Below, in pieces: positions 25,465 to 35,600 of a stretch of 64,000 bases of DNA. The translations under genes were made by a program, and so were the position numbers. Source of the DNA: Rhodanobacter sp. OK091 (GTDB lineage: Bacteria > Pseudomonadota > Gammaproteobacteria > Xanthomonadales > Rhodanobacteraceae); assembly GCF_900142825.1 (NCBI RefSeq), contig NZ_FRCH01000001.1, positions 1,736,001-1,800,000 on the forward strand, in the 5' to 3' direction. Positions within the stretch are counted from its first letter, which is position 1; every line of letters starts with the position of its first letter. The notes below the pieces were generated by a model. That model saw only the letters and a list, made by a program, of their open reading frames with translations. It was not told the DNA's origin and ran no database searches.

Positions 25465-27744
25465 TCAGTGAGAGCCGCCGTGGCGCCCGCACAGCGCAAA
25501 GCCCGGATCGGACAGCGATGGCGGCGGCGTGGTGGTGCCCCAGTGCGAAGGCACCGAACCCATCACCAGTTTCAACGTGCCTCCGTCGGCGATCTGGCCG
25601 TGACGGAACCAGGCGGTGTCCAGCGGCTTGCCATTGAGCGTGGCCGATTGCACGTAGCGGTTGAGGCGGTCGCGGCGGAAATTCTCGGCGACGATGCTGA
25701 AGGTCTTGCCGTGGCCCAGGTCGATGTTCACTTCGGGAAACGAAGGTGTGCCGATCAGATACACGTCCTGGCCCGCATTCGGATAGAAGCCCATCGACTG
25801 GAACGCGTACCAGCTCGACATCGCGCCCGAATCATCATTGCCGGGGATGCCGCCGCGGCCGTCGAGAAAGAACTTCTCCAGATGGTCGACGATGCGATCG
25901 GCCGTGCGATCGGGGCGGCCGGCCCACAGGTAGAGATCGGGAATCAGGAAGCCCGGCTCGTTGGTAATGTCGAAGTGCGAACGGTCGAAGAACACATCCA
26001 GGCGCTTGACGAACGCTTCGTTGCCGCCGGCCATGGCGATCAGCCGGCGCACGTCCTGCGGCGCGTACAGCGAATAAGTCCACAGGTCGCCTTCGTAGAA
26101 GAAATCCGGCCAGGTGCCACGCTTGACCAGATAAGGCTCGACCCAGCTGCCGTCGGCGTTGCGCGGACGCAGAAAACCTTTGACGCCTTCCTGCTCCAGC
26201 GAGGCATCCCACAGGTTGGCCCAGTTGCCGGCCTGGCTGGTGTAATGCTTCGCTTCCTGCGCATGGCCGAGCCCGCACGCCAGTTCGGCGATGGTGAAGT
26301 CGTTGTACGCGTACTCGACGGTACGCGAGCCGGCGCGTTCGGTGGGCTGGGCGATGTAGCCCAGCGTGTTGTAGGTATCCAGGCCGCCGCGGCCATGCTT
26401 GCGCGGATCGGCCGGCGGCACCTGGGCATCCTTGAGCATCGCCTGCAAGCCGGTGGCGTAGTCGATGCCGGTCAGGCCTTTGACGTAGGCATCGGCCACC
26501 AGCACGTTGGCATTGCTGCCGCCCTGGGTGCGGCCGTTGTCGTTGCCCACGCGGGCGTCGGGCATGTAATCGGCATGGCGATACGTGTCGATCAGCGAGC
26601 GCACCATGTCGCGCTGGCGGTCCGGTGCGATCAAGGTCAGCAGCGGGCCGTCGCTGCGGAAGATGTCCCAGATCGCCTGGAAATCGTCGTAATAAGGCTG
26701 GTCCGACGACCACTTCGGATTCTCGCCGCTGTGATCGGAGGGCATCAGCATGGTGTGGTACAGCGCGGTGTAGAACTTGCGCCGCTCGACTTCGTCGGCG
26801 CCATGGATCTCAACCCGCGACAGCACCTGATTCCACTGCGTCACCGCCGCCTGATGCACGGCCGCGAAATTCCAGCCGGGAATTTCCTGCCCGGCGTTTC
26901 GGCGTGCCTGCGCCAGGCTGATGAAGGAGATGCCGACCTTGACCTGGATCGCCTGGCCGGCCTTGACCCGATAGTCGAGCGAGGCGCCGAGATCCTGGTC
27001 GGCATCGGTATGGGCATGAGGCGTGTTGCCGAGCTGGCGATCCCGCCAGGTCTGCGCGCCGGCAGCCGGCGTGTCGGCCACCAGATAGAAATACACGCGG
27101 TATTCGCCGCCTTCGTTCCAACCGCCGATATAGCGGCCCACGCCTTCGATCTCATGAGTGGAAACCACGTTGACGTCGCCGCCGAGGAAACGCTGGTCTT
27201 CCGGGCCGGTGCCGGTGTTGATGGCGTGCTGGATGTCCACCGTGACATGCGCGTCGCCCGCATCGGTGAAGGTATAGCGGTGCAGGCCGGTGCGCCGGGT
27301 CGCGGTCAGCTCGGCCTTGGTCCGATAGCGGCTCAGGTAGGTCGAGTAATAAGCGACACTGGCCTCTTCGTCGCTGCGCGGCGAGTGGATGTCGGCTGGC
27401 TGCAGCGCGCCCGTGACCGGAGCCACCAGAATGTTGCCGTACTTACCCGCCCCGCCACTCAGATGCAGATGGCTGAAACCCACCACTTCGCCCGTGCTGT
27501 GGTAGCCGGACTTGATCAATTTGCCGTCGAAGGTGCGCACATCGGGGCCCAGCTTGACCATGCCGAACGGCACCGTGGCGCCCAGGAAAACTTCGCCGTC
27601 CCAATCCACACCGATGAACGGATCCACGTCCTTCGCATGCTCGGCAGCGCTCACCGAGGTCGCGATGGCGAGCAGGCCGGTGCAGGCGAGCCGGATGCCC
27701 CAGTGGCAGAACCCGCGGGAAGAGTGGCTGGTGAACCATGTCAT
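25465..27744 (-). CDS. Divergent GH92-family glycosidase
   Basis: 759 aa from the ATG at 27744, which gives a Sec signal (GIRLACTGLLAIATSVSAAE); the frame is open 90 bases further upstream without a good N-terminus. The N-terminal GH92 domain opens with DPFIGVDWDGEVFLGATVPF. The catalytic regions are altered: TNEPGFLIPDLYLW replaces the usual NEPSHH segment, and GNDDSGAMSSWYAF replaces GNEDCGQMSAWY. The acidic residues remain, so it is probably active, but the sugar-binding His pair and Cys are gone. A different mannosidic linkage from the other two GH92 enzymes is likely. It stands alone, not in an operon with other glycosidases. Confidence 0.87.
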   Translation of the reverse strand: MTWFTSHSSRGFCHWGIRLACTGLLAIATSVSAAEHAKDVDPFIGVDWDGEVFLGATVPFGMVKLGPDVRTFDGKLIKSGYHSTGEVVGFSHLHLSGGAGKYGNILVAPVTGALQPADIHSPRSDEEASVAYYSTYLSRYRTKAELTATRRTGLHRYTFTDAGDAHVTVDIQHAINTGTGPEDQRFLGGDVNVVSTHEIEGVGRYIGGWNEGGEYRVYFYLVADTPAAGAQTWRDRQLGNTPHAHTDADQDLGASLDYRVKAGQAIQVKVGISFISLAQARRNAGQEIPGWNFAAVHQAAVTQWNQVLSRVEIHGADEVERRKFYTALYHTMLMPSDHSGENPKWSSDQPYYDDFQAIWDIFRSDGPLLTLIAPDRQRDMVRSLIDTYRHADYMPDARVGNDNGRTQGGSNANVLVADAYVKGLTGIDYATGLQAMLKDAQVPPADPRKHGRGGLDTYNTLGYIAQPTERAGSRTVEYAYNDFTIAELACGLGHAQEAKHYTSQAGNWANLWDASLEQEGVKGFLRPRNADGSWVEPYLVKRGTWPDFFYEGDLWTYSLYAPQDVRRLIAMAGGNEAFVKRLDVFFDRSHFDITNEPGFLIPDLYLWAGRPDRTADRIVDHLEKFFLDGRGGIPGNDDSGAMSSWYAFQSMGFYPNAGQDVYLIGTPSFPEVNIDLGHGKTFSIVAENFRRDRLNRYVQSATLNGKPLDTAWFRHGQIADGGTLKLVMGSVPSHWGTTTPPPSLSDPGFALCGRHGGSH

Positions 27745-27874
27745 CTCGGATGGATCCTTGTCGGCGGGAAGCTGGAAAGAAAAATTGCCGCCGCGGTTGC
27801 CCGTTGCAGCCATGCCTTCGTGCAAGTGCGTCACGTCAGAGGAATGGACCGAAAGCGAGCCCGGCCGTAAGGCC

Positions 27875-27915
27875 CCGCGATGCGGCAGACGTCAAAGGCG
27901 GCTGTCGCATCGCGG
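27875..27915. terminator. Inverted repeat between H-NS-like gene and GH92
   Basis: CCGCGATGCG at 27875-27884 pairs perfectly with 27906-27915, with a 21-base loop. On the + strand it is followed within seven bases by eight T residues (27923-27930). On the - strand it lies 14 bases after the H-NS-like stop. It could separate the hns-like transcript from GH92 expression. Confidence 0.5.
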
Positions 27916-27928
27916 ACTCGAGTTTTTT

Positions 27929-28375
27929 TTAAGCGGCCTTTTTCGCCGCCGTCTTTTTGCCGGCTCGCTTGGCAGCTTTCTTGACGGCTTTCTTCGCGGG
28001 GCTCGCGCTCTTGGCCGGTGCCGCGGGTTTGGCGGAACCGTCGATCAGCAGGCTTTCCACGGTGACGCCGCGACGGCGAAGGGCCTTCGCAAACCAGGCC
28101 GGCTGGCGTCCACGCCCGGACCACATCTGGGATGGATTGGAAGGGTCGCGGTACTTCGGAGCTACCGAACCCGTCTTGCCTTTCTTGCCCGCGGCCTTCT
28201 TGCCGCGCGAGGGATAGATATCCTCCAGGCTGAGGCCGCTGCTGCCCAGCAAAGCCTCGATTTTCTGCTTGACGGACTGGATCTGGGAGGCGCGAGCTTC
28301 ATGCATCTGCGCATTCGCGTTCTCAATGAGCGCTTGAAGTTCTTTTGGGGAAAGGGTCTTAAGATCAATTGCCAT
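27929..28375 (-). CDS. H-NS-family nucleoid protein with Lys/Ala-rich tail
   Basis: 148 aa DNA-binding protein. The N-terminal coiled-coil dimerisation part covers about 1-45 (LQALIENANAQMHEARASQI). The H-NS C-terminal DNA-binding motif is SQMWSGRGRQPAWFAKALRR (about 82-101), with the core W-G-G-R-x-P-x-W. A Lys/Ala tail of about 35 residues (KKAVKKAAKRAGKKTAAKK) resembles histone H1 tails, as seen in several Xanthomonadales and Burkholderiales H-NS-like proteins. A TTTAGAAT sequence about 40 bases upstream of ATG 28375 may be the -10 box. It probably silences AT-rich or foreign DNA. Confidence 0.88.
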   Translation of the reverse strand: MAIDLKTLSPKELQALIENANAQMHEARASQIQSVKQKIEALLGSSGLSLEDIYPSRGKKAAGKKGKTGSVAPKYRDPSNPSQMWSGRGRQPAWFAKALRRRGVTVESLLIDGSAKPAAPAKSASPAKKAVKKAAKRAGKKTAAKKAA

Positions 28376-28507
28376 CTGGGGTGCCTATAGTTGGGTTTTC
28401 CGCGCCCATTCTAAAGCATTGAGCCCATGAGACTACCCATCCCACGAAAGCGCCGCCAATTGCATTGAATCGCACGTGATGTGGCAATTCCTATTTGGAG
28501 ACCGCTT

Positions 28508-29506
28508 ATGCCTCCGGTAAAGATCATGACCTTGTTGATAATGACCACGATGGTGGTCGCCCATGCTGCCGCGGAGACGAGCAACAGATCCCGTGCGTCT
28601 GCGCACATTTTCGGCCCCGGCGTGATTTCCGGCCCCGACGGAGACATGGCGCCAAGTTTCGCATCGGGTGGAAGCCGTTTGTATTTCACCCGAAGCTATC
28701 CAGACACCTCGGCCATCATGATCTCCGACAAAAAGGGCGCATCCTGGTCGACACCTGTGGTGGCTGCGTTCTCAGGCCATTGGCGCGATCTCGAACTCGC
28801 CATCGCACCGAGTGGTGCTTACGCCATTTTCGCGTCCAATCGCCCGCATCCCGGACAAACGGATTCGTTGCACGCCACCTATTTCGGCCAACCTCAAAGT
28901 GGCGGCAATCTCTGGAAAATAGATTTCGAGTCCGGGAGCTCCGTGCCCTACCCGCTTCCACCATCGGTCAATGACGGAAATTCTGTTTGGACGCCTTCGA
29001 TATCCGGAAACAATAATCTTTATTTCATGAAGACCGATTCCGTCAGTGGGCGCTTTCGCTTGCACGTCGCCAATGACGACGGAGGGAAATACCGACATGT
29101 CGACACGCTTCCGTTCAGCACGGGTGCTTTCAACGACGTCGACCCCTCGATCGACACGAATGAAAAATTTCTGGTCTTCAGCTCGGACCGTGGCGCATCG
29201 GTGAGCGGATCCAAACCGGGTCCCGAGCGACTTTTTATCGCCTTCAATCCCAGGAGTCCGGATGCGCTCGTCTGCGCCATGGAAATTCCAGGCTGGACGA
29301 ACAAGACGGAATCTCAGATTGAGTCCCGCTTCAGTCCCGACGAACGCACGCTCTATTTCTCGAGCCGCCATCCCGACAATGCCGCCGGGCGGTCCGCCAA
29401 GGCCACATGGAACCAGGGCAGTATCAACATCTGGATGATCCCGTTCCAACCGGATCTATGGCGCACGGTAGAGGGCGCAAGCCCTGCATGCAGAGCGCAC
29501 GCTTAG
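28508..29506 (+). CDS. Exported PD40/TolB-like beta-propeller protein
   Basis: 332 aa. ATG 28508 follows a TTGGAGACC ribosome site and starts a signal peptide (KIMTLLIMTTMVVAHAAAE). Several WD40-like PD40 blades are visible: MAPSFASGGSRLYFTRSYPD (about 51), LAIAPSGAYAIFASNRP (about 98), FSSDRGASVSGSKPGPERL and SRFSPDERTLYFSSRHPDN (about 279). The pattern S-x-D/G-x-x-x-L/I-x-F-x-S marks each blade. Function is unknown; such exported propellers often bind peptides or carbohydrates. Confidence 0.78.
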   Translation: MPPVKIMTLLIMTTMVVAHAAAETSNRSRASAHIFGPGVISGPDGDMAPSFASGGSRLYFTRSYPDTSAIMISDKKGASWSTPVVAAFSGHWRDLELAIAPSGAYAIFASNRPHPGQTDSLHATYFGQPQSGGNLWKIDFESGSSVPYPLPPSVNDGNSVWTPSISGNNNLYFMKTDSVSGRFRLHVANDDGGKYRHVDTLPFSTGAFNDVDPSIDTNEKFLVFSSDRGASVSGSKPGPERLFIAFNPRSPDALVCAMEIPGWTNKTESQIESRFSPDERTLYFSSRHPDNAAGRSAKATWNQGSINIWMIPFQPDLWRTVEGASPACRAHA

Positions 29507-29560
29507 ACGTCCAGAACGCATGCCATGGCAGTAGCCGACGAGATCGATCGATACCGCGCC

Positions 29561-29592
29561 GATGCCGCCTCGGCGTGGGCCGAGGCGGCATC
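29561..29592. terminator. Bidirectional terminator between convergent genes
   Basis: A perfect 14-bp stem (GATGCCGCCTCGGC with its complement, loop GTGG) sits between the + strand propeller gene and the end of the giant autotransporter gene on the - strand. Its position and stability fit a shared terminator; the flanking U-tracts are weak. Confidence 0.7.
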
Positions 29593-29609
29593 TCCTTCAA
29601 AGCTGACGC

Positions 29610-32600
29610 TTAGAAGCTCACGTTCAACGTCATCCGTGCACCCTGATCCCTGGCGCCGCTGGCGAACTGGCCGAGGTAGCTGGCATCCACACTGACGTTC
29701 TTCGCCAGCTTGAAGTCGATACCCAGGTCGGCGGCCAACGCATGCCGCGCCACCGGCATGCCGCTGATCGCGAAGCTGCTGCCGCCAGCCACGAAGCGCA
29801 TCGTGGTGACCGGCGCCAGATCGCCCCAGGCTTGCTGCCAGCCGAGGCTGGCGTGGGCGTGGATGCCGCTGGCGGCATCCAGCGTCAGCGTGTCGCGCAG
29901 ACCCAGCGTGGCGGTGTTGACCGACGCACTGTTGCCGGCGACCGCCAGAGCGGCGTTACCGCCGCCTTCCTGCAAGGCATCGCTGTGCACGCGCACCCGC
30001 GCCACGTTCACGAACGGCTCCAGCTGCTGGCTTGGGCTCACGTTGAACTGATAGCCGCCCTCCGCATAGACCTGCGCGGTCTGCGCATGGTGCTCGCTGC
30101 TCAGCCGGTCGCTGTAGCTGCCGAAACCGACTGTCCGACTGCTGTGCACGTCCTGCCACGAGTACGCGGCACCGCCGCGCAGCACGAACGCCCCGAACGC
30201 GGTGCTGCCATACAAGCCGACATGATCCCCGAGGACGTGGGCCGAGGAGCCCACGCTGTTCGACTGGATCGAACTCTGGCCGTGGCCGAGCACCGCACCC
30301 AGCCGGGCGTTGCCGCCCAGCGACATATCGGCGCCCACCAGCAAGCCACTGCCGTTGGCCTGCAGCAGCGCGGCATCGCCGTTATCGTCATGGCGTCCGC
30401 CGTGGCCCCAGGCACTGGTCCACACGCTGACGCCCTGGTCCGTCGTCCCTTCGGCACCGTCGTTCTGGCCCAGCAGGTGACGATTGATCGCATCGCGCAC
30501 GTAACGGCTGTCGTCGACCAGCGCGGTGCCGGTACTGGCATGAATCACGCCGGAGAGCTGGTCGAACGCGTGCCGTGCCGTGGGGGCATCGAGCAAGGTC
30601 AACGCGGAGTACATCGGGCTGACGAAACCGAAACCGTTGGTCACGGTGGCCACGGCACGCTGGTTCGGCGTCTGCGCCACGCTGGCGAAGTTGATGTCGT
30701 TGCGCTGTAGCGACAGGTCCACCGCGTTGGCGGTGTAGCTCAGCACCGGATTGAGGAACACCAGGCTGGAGCTGGCGGAGGCAAACTGCCCACTGACGCC
30801 GCCGGCGGCGGTGACGATGGTGTAGTTGGTGCTCGGCGCCCAGTTGCCGGCCTGGCCCAGCACCACGGCGCTGCCGCCGAGGATGGTCGCCTTGCCGCCC
30901 ACCGCCAGCAAGCTGGCCTGGCCGGCGGGGGTGGCGTCGATGTTCAGCACGCTGTTCGCCGCCTGGGTGTAGTTGCCCTGCACGGTGAGCGTGCCGATCG
31001 AACCGCCCGGCCACACGGTGCCGCCGTTGACCACGTTACCGCCGATGGTGCCGTGGCCACGCAGCGTGCCGCTGGCATTCACCTGCACGTTGCCGCCCAG
31101 GAAGGCCGAGGGCGTATTCGCGTCGCCCACTTCCAGCGTACCGGCACCGACCGTGGTGCTGCCGCTGAACGCGTTGTGTCCGTTCATCACCAGCAGGCCG
31201 TTGCCGCTCTTGGTCAGCGTACCGCTGCCGGCGATCGCGCCGGCGAACGTGCCCGCGTTGTTCTGGTTGAACACCAGCGCGGCGTTGTCGGTGATGTTGC
31301 CTTGCAGACTCGAAGCATCGCCCTGCAGCGTGCCCGCGCTGATCGTGGTGCCGCCGCTATAGGTATTGGCGCCGGTCAGCGTGAGTGTGCCGCTGCCGTT
31401 CTGGCTCAACGAACCGGTGCCGGAGATCACACCCGCCAGCATGCCTGCGCTGCTGAGGTCGGATACCAGGGCGCCGTTGTCGGTGATATTGCCGACGATG
31501 GAACCGGTGGTACCGCCGTTACCGAGTTGCAGCGTACCGCCGCTGATCGTGGTGCCGCCGATGTAGCTGTTGGCGCCAGTGAGGATCAATGTGCCGCTGC
31601 CGTTCTTGCTCAGCGAACCCGTGCCGGATACCGCGCCAGCGAGCGCGCCATTGGCGCCCTGATTGAACACCAGTGCGGCGTTGTCAGTGATGTTGCCCTG
31701 CAGGCTGGTGGTGTCGCCTTGCAGCGTGCCGCCATTGATCGTGGTGCCGCCGCGGTAGCTGTTGGCGCCGGTGAGGATCAAGGTCCCGCTGCCATCCTTG
31801 CTCAGCGAACCCGTGCCGGATACCGCGCCGGCGAACGTACCGTTGCTGCTCTGGTTGAAATCAAGCGTGGCGTTGTCGGTGATGTTGCCCTGCAGGCTGG
31901 AAGTATTCCCGCGCAAGGCGCCCGCGTTGATCGTGGTGCCGCCGCTATAGCTGTTCGCGCCGGTCAGCGTGAGTACGCCGCTGCCGTTCTGGCTCAGCGA
32001 ACCGGTGCCGGAGATCACCCCGGCCAAAGTGCCTGCGCTGCTGAGGTCGGATACCAGGGCGCTGTTGTCGGTGATGTTGCCGGCGAGGCTGCCGGTGCTG
32101 CCGCCGTTGCCGATCTGCAAGGTGCCCGCGCTGATCACGGTATTCGCCGGTGCCAGATCGCTGTCCACGATCCAGTTGCCGGTGCCTTGCTTGGTCAGTG
32201 TGCCGGCGAAGCTGGTGGTGCCGGTCACCGCGGTGGAATAGAGCTGCGTGCCGGTACCGTCGAGCGTCAGCGTCGAGCCGGTGTTGCTGCCGATGTACAA
32301 CGCGCCGATGAGGGTGCTGCCGCTGATCAGTGTCACGTGATTCACGTCGCCCGCGCTGAGCTGCACGTTACCCGTCAGCACGCCGGCGTTGGTCAGATTG
32401 ACCGCGCCGCTGCCGAACACCGACACGCTGGCGTTGCCGCCGATGATGCTGGAACCGGCGGCGTTGGTGATCGTGCTGGCTCCGGCCAGCGCGATGCCCG
32501 TGTCGCCACCCTGGATGGTGGCGCCACCCTGGTTGGTGACCGTGCCACCTTGATGCAGGATCACGCCGTAACTGCCGGCGCCGGTGCCGCTGATGCTGGC

Positions 32601-35600
32601 CCCGCCCTGATTGATGATCGTGCCGCTCTGCGACATCCGCACCGCGACGGAGTCGCCGCTGATGCTGGCGCCGCTCTGATTGATCAGCGTGCCGCCCTGG
32701 ATCATCAGGACGCTGTCGTACGTACCACCATGGATGCTGGCGCCGTTCTCGTTGGTCACCTGGCTCGGGCTGCCATCGGTGACCAGGGCATAGCCGGCAC
32801 CGTCGATGCGGCTGGTGTTGCCGGTATTGATGACCGTGCCGCCGGTGTGCAGCCACAGGCCGATCACGCCGCCCGCGATGCTGCCGCCATCGTGGTTGAG
32901 GACCGTCGCCATGCCGCCGGTGGCGTTCACGCCGATATCGCCCGGGTTTGTGTGCGAGATGGTGCCGGCGTTGTCCAGGGTGCTGCCGTTGTTGACCGCA
33001 ATCGGGTTGGCCAGCGTGACGCCGCTGTCCACTTTCAAGGTGGCGCCCTGGTGGGCGGTGTTGTCCACCGTCACGCTGTCGGTGCCCAGTGCCGCGTTGT
33101 TGGCCACCTCCAGCGTGCCACCGTTGATCGTGGTGCCGCCGCTGTAGGTGTTGGCGCCAGCGAGCACCAGCGTGCCCAGGTCGCTCTTGGTCAGGCCGTC
33201 GGTGCCGGCGATGACGTTGTCGATCGTGGCGGTATAGCCCGCACCGGCCGTGCTGCCGTCACCCACACGGATGACCGGTGCCGTGCCGTTGCTGCCGACC
33301 AGGGTCAGCGTGTCGCCCGTGAGGGTGTAGCCGTTGCTGGCGAACTGCAGGCCTGTGGCGCTGACCGCGCCGGCGCTGCTGTCCACTGTCACCGTGCCCG
33401 GCGCACCGCCGAAGATCGCGAAGCCCGGTTGCGGCTGCATCACTGCCGAAACACTGCCGGTGGCGTCGGTCCAGTTTGGCGACGCAGTCGTCCAGCTGCC
33501 GTTGCCGCCACCCATCTGCGACGCGCTGGCCAGGCCGTTGCCGTTCCACAGGTTCAAGGTCAGGCCGCTGGTGTTGAGCAGGTTGATCTGCTTGCTCGTG
33601 GCGAGGGTCTGGATCTGGTACTGGCCTGCGGGCGTGCTGCCCAGACTGATCCCACCGTTGGTTTCGGTCAGCGTGCCGCCGTAGGTGAACAGGTTGTACA
33701 AGCCCGGGCCGAAACCGCCGGCATCGGTGACATTGAGCGTGGCGCCGTTGAGGGCTAGGTTGCCGCCCACGGTGACGCTGTCGCCGGTGCCGAAGGTCTG
33801 GAAGTTCGCGCCCGGTGCGCCGAACTCATAGTCGAGCACGCTGCCTTGCGCAAAGCTCGCATTGCCGCCGATGGTGAGCGTGCCGATGCTGCCGCCGGGC
33901 GACAGATGCGCGCCGCTGGCGACATCCACATTGCCGCCGATGGTGCCGTGGCCGCCCAGCGTGGCGCCGCTGTCGACGCTGACATTGCCGGCGATCGATG
34001 CGCCGGTATGGGTGCTGTCGCCGACCAGCAGCGTGCCGTTGGCCACCGTGGTGCCGCCGCTGTAGGTGTTGCTGCCGTCGAGTACCAGCAGGCCGCTGCC
34101 GGTCTGTGTGAGCGAGCCGCTGCCGCTGATGACGCCGGCGAAGCTCACCGCATCGCTGCGGTTGAAGGACAGCGCGCCGTTGTCGATCACGTCGCCCACG
34201 ATCGAACCGCCGGTGCCGCCGTTGCCGATCTGCAGCGTGCCGGCGCTGATCGTGGTGCCGCCCGTGTAGGTATTGCTGCCGGTGAGGGTCGTGGTGCCCG
34301 TGCCGATCTGGTTGAGCGAACCGGTACCGCTGGCCGCGCCAGCGAAGCTCACCGCATCGCTGCGGTCAAAGGCCAGTGCGCCATTGTCGATCACGTCGCT
34401 GGCGATGGAGCCGCTGGTGCCGCCATTGCCGACCTGCAGCGTGCCCGCATCGATCGTCCAGAATGTGCTGGCCGCCACCGCACCGGTGAGCGTCCAGGTG
34501 CTGGCGCCGGTCTTCTCGTACGTGTTGAAGCCCTGGTACTGGGCGCCGCTACCGAGCGCATCGACCGATCCGTTCAAGGTCGCGTCGACGTTGCCGCCGA
34601 GAACGAACGTATCGCCGCCGTTGGTCGTGCCACTGCTGCTGACCACGTTGCCGCCGAATGCATAACCGGCATCGATCTCCAGCGTGTTGCCGCCGCCGCT
34701 GAAATCGACCGCGTCGGCCTGCACGCCGCTGGCGCTCAAACCGCCCGCAATGCTGCCCGCGTTGATGACGGTCGCGCCGCCGCTGGCAACCACACCTGCA
34801 CCGCCGACGCCCCCAACACCGTTGCTGCCGCTGGCTGCGCCGTTGGCGGTTCCTGCGTAACCCATCGTGCCGCCATTACCGCCGGTGATCGTACCGGTCG
34901 CAGCGTTGGTGAGGCTGAGGCCCGCGCCGCTGACACCAGCGCCACCCGTACCGCCGTTGCCGCCATTGCCCGCGGCAATCGTGGTGCCGGCACCATCACC
35001 ACCGAGGCCGCCCATGCCGCCATTGCCGCCTGTGATGATGGCGGTATTGGTCACGGTAAAGCCCGTGCCGTCGACACCGTCACCGCCCATGCCGCCGTCA
35101 CCGCCATGGCCGGTGGTACCAGGCAAGCCACCTGCACCTGAGCTGTTGCCGAGCGACCCGACCACGCCAGTGCCGCCCGTACCGCCGCTGCTACCCGTAA
35201 CAACGCCGGCATTGGTCAACGTGAAGATGCTGCCGGTGACACCCGCGCCACCGATACCACCAGTGCCGCCGTAACCACCGTTGCCGCCGTTACCGCCACT
35301 ACCGCCACCGGACGTGTAACCGCCGCTGGCGCCAAAACCGCCATTGCCGCCATTGCCGGCCACGCCGCCCACGATCACGCCGTTGTTGGTTGCCGTGAAG
35401 CCAGCACCGCTGACACCCGCACCGCCATCACCGCCGACACCGCCCGCGCCACCGCTACCACCGGTGCCAGCCGTGCCGGTAGCGGTTTGGCTACCCCAGG
35501 TAGCCGCGTTGCCGCCGTTATTGCCGTTGCCGCCAGTGCCACCGATAACGCTGCCAGCATTGGTGAGGGTGAACTGGGTGCCACTGACACCGCTGCCACC

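Noticed and set aside
25435..27870. + strand frame of 811 codons opposite the divergent GH92
   Set aside because: The - strand has signal peptide, GH92 motifs and family length. The + strand product lacks any motif.
31053..33758. Long + strand open frames opposite the autotransporter (also 38730-41474)
   Set aside because: They mirror the repeated Gly/Thr/Asn codons of the autotransporter gene. The products are low-complexity Ala/Val/Gln/Arg sequence, and no start site or signal supports them.
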